DNA of 64,000 nucleotides, from the NCBI GenBank assembly GCA_024707075.1, contig JANQAK010000004.1:62001-126000 (forward strand), in the 5' to 3' direction. Shown piece by piece: positions 63,648 to 64,000 of the stretch (positions within the stretch are counted from its first letter, which is position 1; the number at the start of each line of letters is the position of its first letter). The notes beneath the pieces are model-generated. The model had not been told where the DNA came from. It made no database searches and saw only the letters and a list, made by a program, of their open reading frames with translations. The translations under genes and the position numbers were made by a program. The DNA is from Afipia sp. (GTDB lineage: Bacteria; Pseudomonadota; Alphaproteobacteria; Rhizobiales; Xanthobacteraceae).

Positions 63648-64000
63648 GTGCCAGATCGTCGTGCTGACATCGCACGCAAATGCGATGGGCCTATCATTCA
63701 GGCGGCTGCGATAACGACCTATGGATTTTGTCCATGGCCGGTTTTCCCGCTTGGACTGCGGCCTGGAATGCTGGTTGCCGCCGCGATGCTGGTCGTTGCC
63801 GCGATGCTGGTTGTTGCGGCATGCGGGCGGGCGGGCGCAGGAACGTTGGTCTATCAGCCGGTCAATCCCTCATTCGGCGGCAATCCGAACAATGGTCCTA
63901 ATCTGCTGGGCCTGGCTAACGCACAAAACATTCCGCTCGCCAATCAGACCGCAGCACAAGCCGCAGCTGCGGCCGCGCGCGGCAGCAGCAGTGGAAGCTC
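63648..64000 (+). CDS. csgF: CsgF-like curli assembly protein, truncated by window edge
   Basis: An open frame from GTG 63648 (GGGGAC upstream), or ATG 63768, runs off the right edge. The CsgF signature is GTLVYQPVNPSFGGNPNN, then GPNLLGLANAQNIPLANQTA and an Ala-rich run. CsgF anchors CsgG to the fibre nucleator. The signal region is odd: MLVAAAMLVVAAMLVVAAC arises from a duplicated ~18-base unit and ends in a lipobox-like VAAC. It has its own copy of the shared module, so it begins a new transcription unit that may continue with csgG. Confidence 0.82.
   Translation, partial: MPDRRADIARKCDGPIIQAAAITTYGFCPWPVFPLGLRPGMLVAAAMLVVAAMLVVAACGRAGAGTLVYQPVNPSFGGNPNNGPNLLGLANAQNIPLANQTAAQAAAAAARGSSSGS

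Overview
The window looks like an alphaproteobacterium of the Bradyrhizobium/Afipia/Rhodopseudomonas group. It is GC-rich, and its protein families (DUF736, DUF2840, DUF2493 and DUF2285 transfer genes, alphaproteobacterial CsgH, a SigF/NrsF pair) point to Hyphomicrobiales. No rRNA, tRNA, intact insertion sequence or CRISPR array was seen. At least eight genes carry frameshifts or stops. This may be real decay, or it may be uncorrected assembly error.

Region 1 (1-12.4 kb) is one end of an integrative conjugative element of the Mesorhizobium/IncP-like type. It holds a toprim-protein tail, DUF2493, two DUF736 genes, an XRE regulator, DUF2285 genes (one frameshifted), an AlpA-like helix-turn-helix gene, DUF2840, TraF peptidase, a lytic transglycosylase, a DUF3363 relaxase, the TraG coupling ATPase and a CopG-like protein. 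The trb operon that normally follows is absent; a different system starts within about 120 bp.

Region 2 (12.4-42.7 kb) is a two-partner secretion system with its own energy and signalling modules. TpsB, a DUF2341-ExbB fusion, ExbD, TonB, a porin, a parvulin and a YbjN protein precede a giant exoprotein of about 4,100 residues, broken by two compensating frameshifts. Accessory envelope genes follow. A surface-signalling module comes last: an STN protein without a barrel, TonB, an ECF sigma factor behind a near-consensus Pho box, and a FecR-type anti-sigma factor. The gene set parallels the phosphate-starvation PUMA3 (VreA/VreI/VreR) and PdtA/PdtB systems of Pseudomonas aeruginosa.

Region 3 (42.9-53.7 kb) is a metal/redox stress island. 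It has a bufferin cluster (BufA precursor, MNIO enzyme BufB, BufC partner), DoxX, SigF and its membrane anti-sigma NrsF. Around it are thioredoxin, CcdA, peroxiredoxin, GDCCVxC, Cys-repeat-peptide and membrane-protein genes. Five copies of a GTAACC-N15/16-CGAA promoter motif precede its transcription units on both strands, so most of the island is probably one SigF regulon.

Region 4 (53.7-56.5 kb) contains decayed or unknown genes. Region 5 (56.5 kb to the end) is a curli locus: four or five curlin-like proteins, two of them far larger than classical CsgA, plus CsgH and the start of a CsgF-like gene.

The main finding is a regulatory module of 55 bp or more, with homology extending further between two copies. 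It lies in front of the TpsB operon, the curlin operon and the csgF-like gene. It suggests that the giant adhesin and the curli fibres are switched on together, perhaps by the Pho-box-controlled ECF sigma factor encoded between them.
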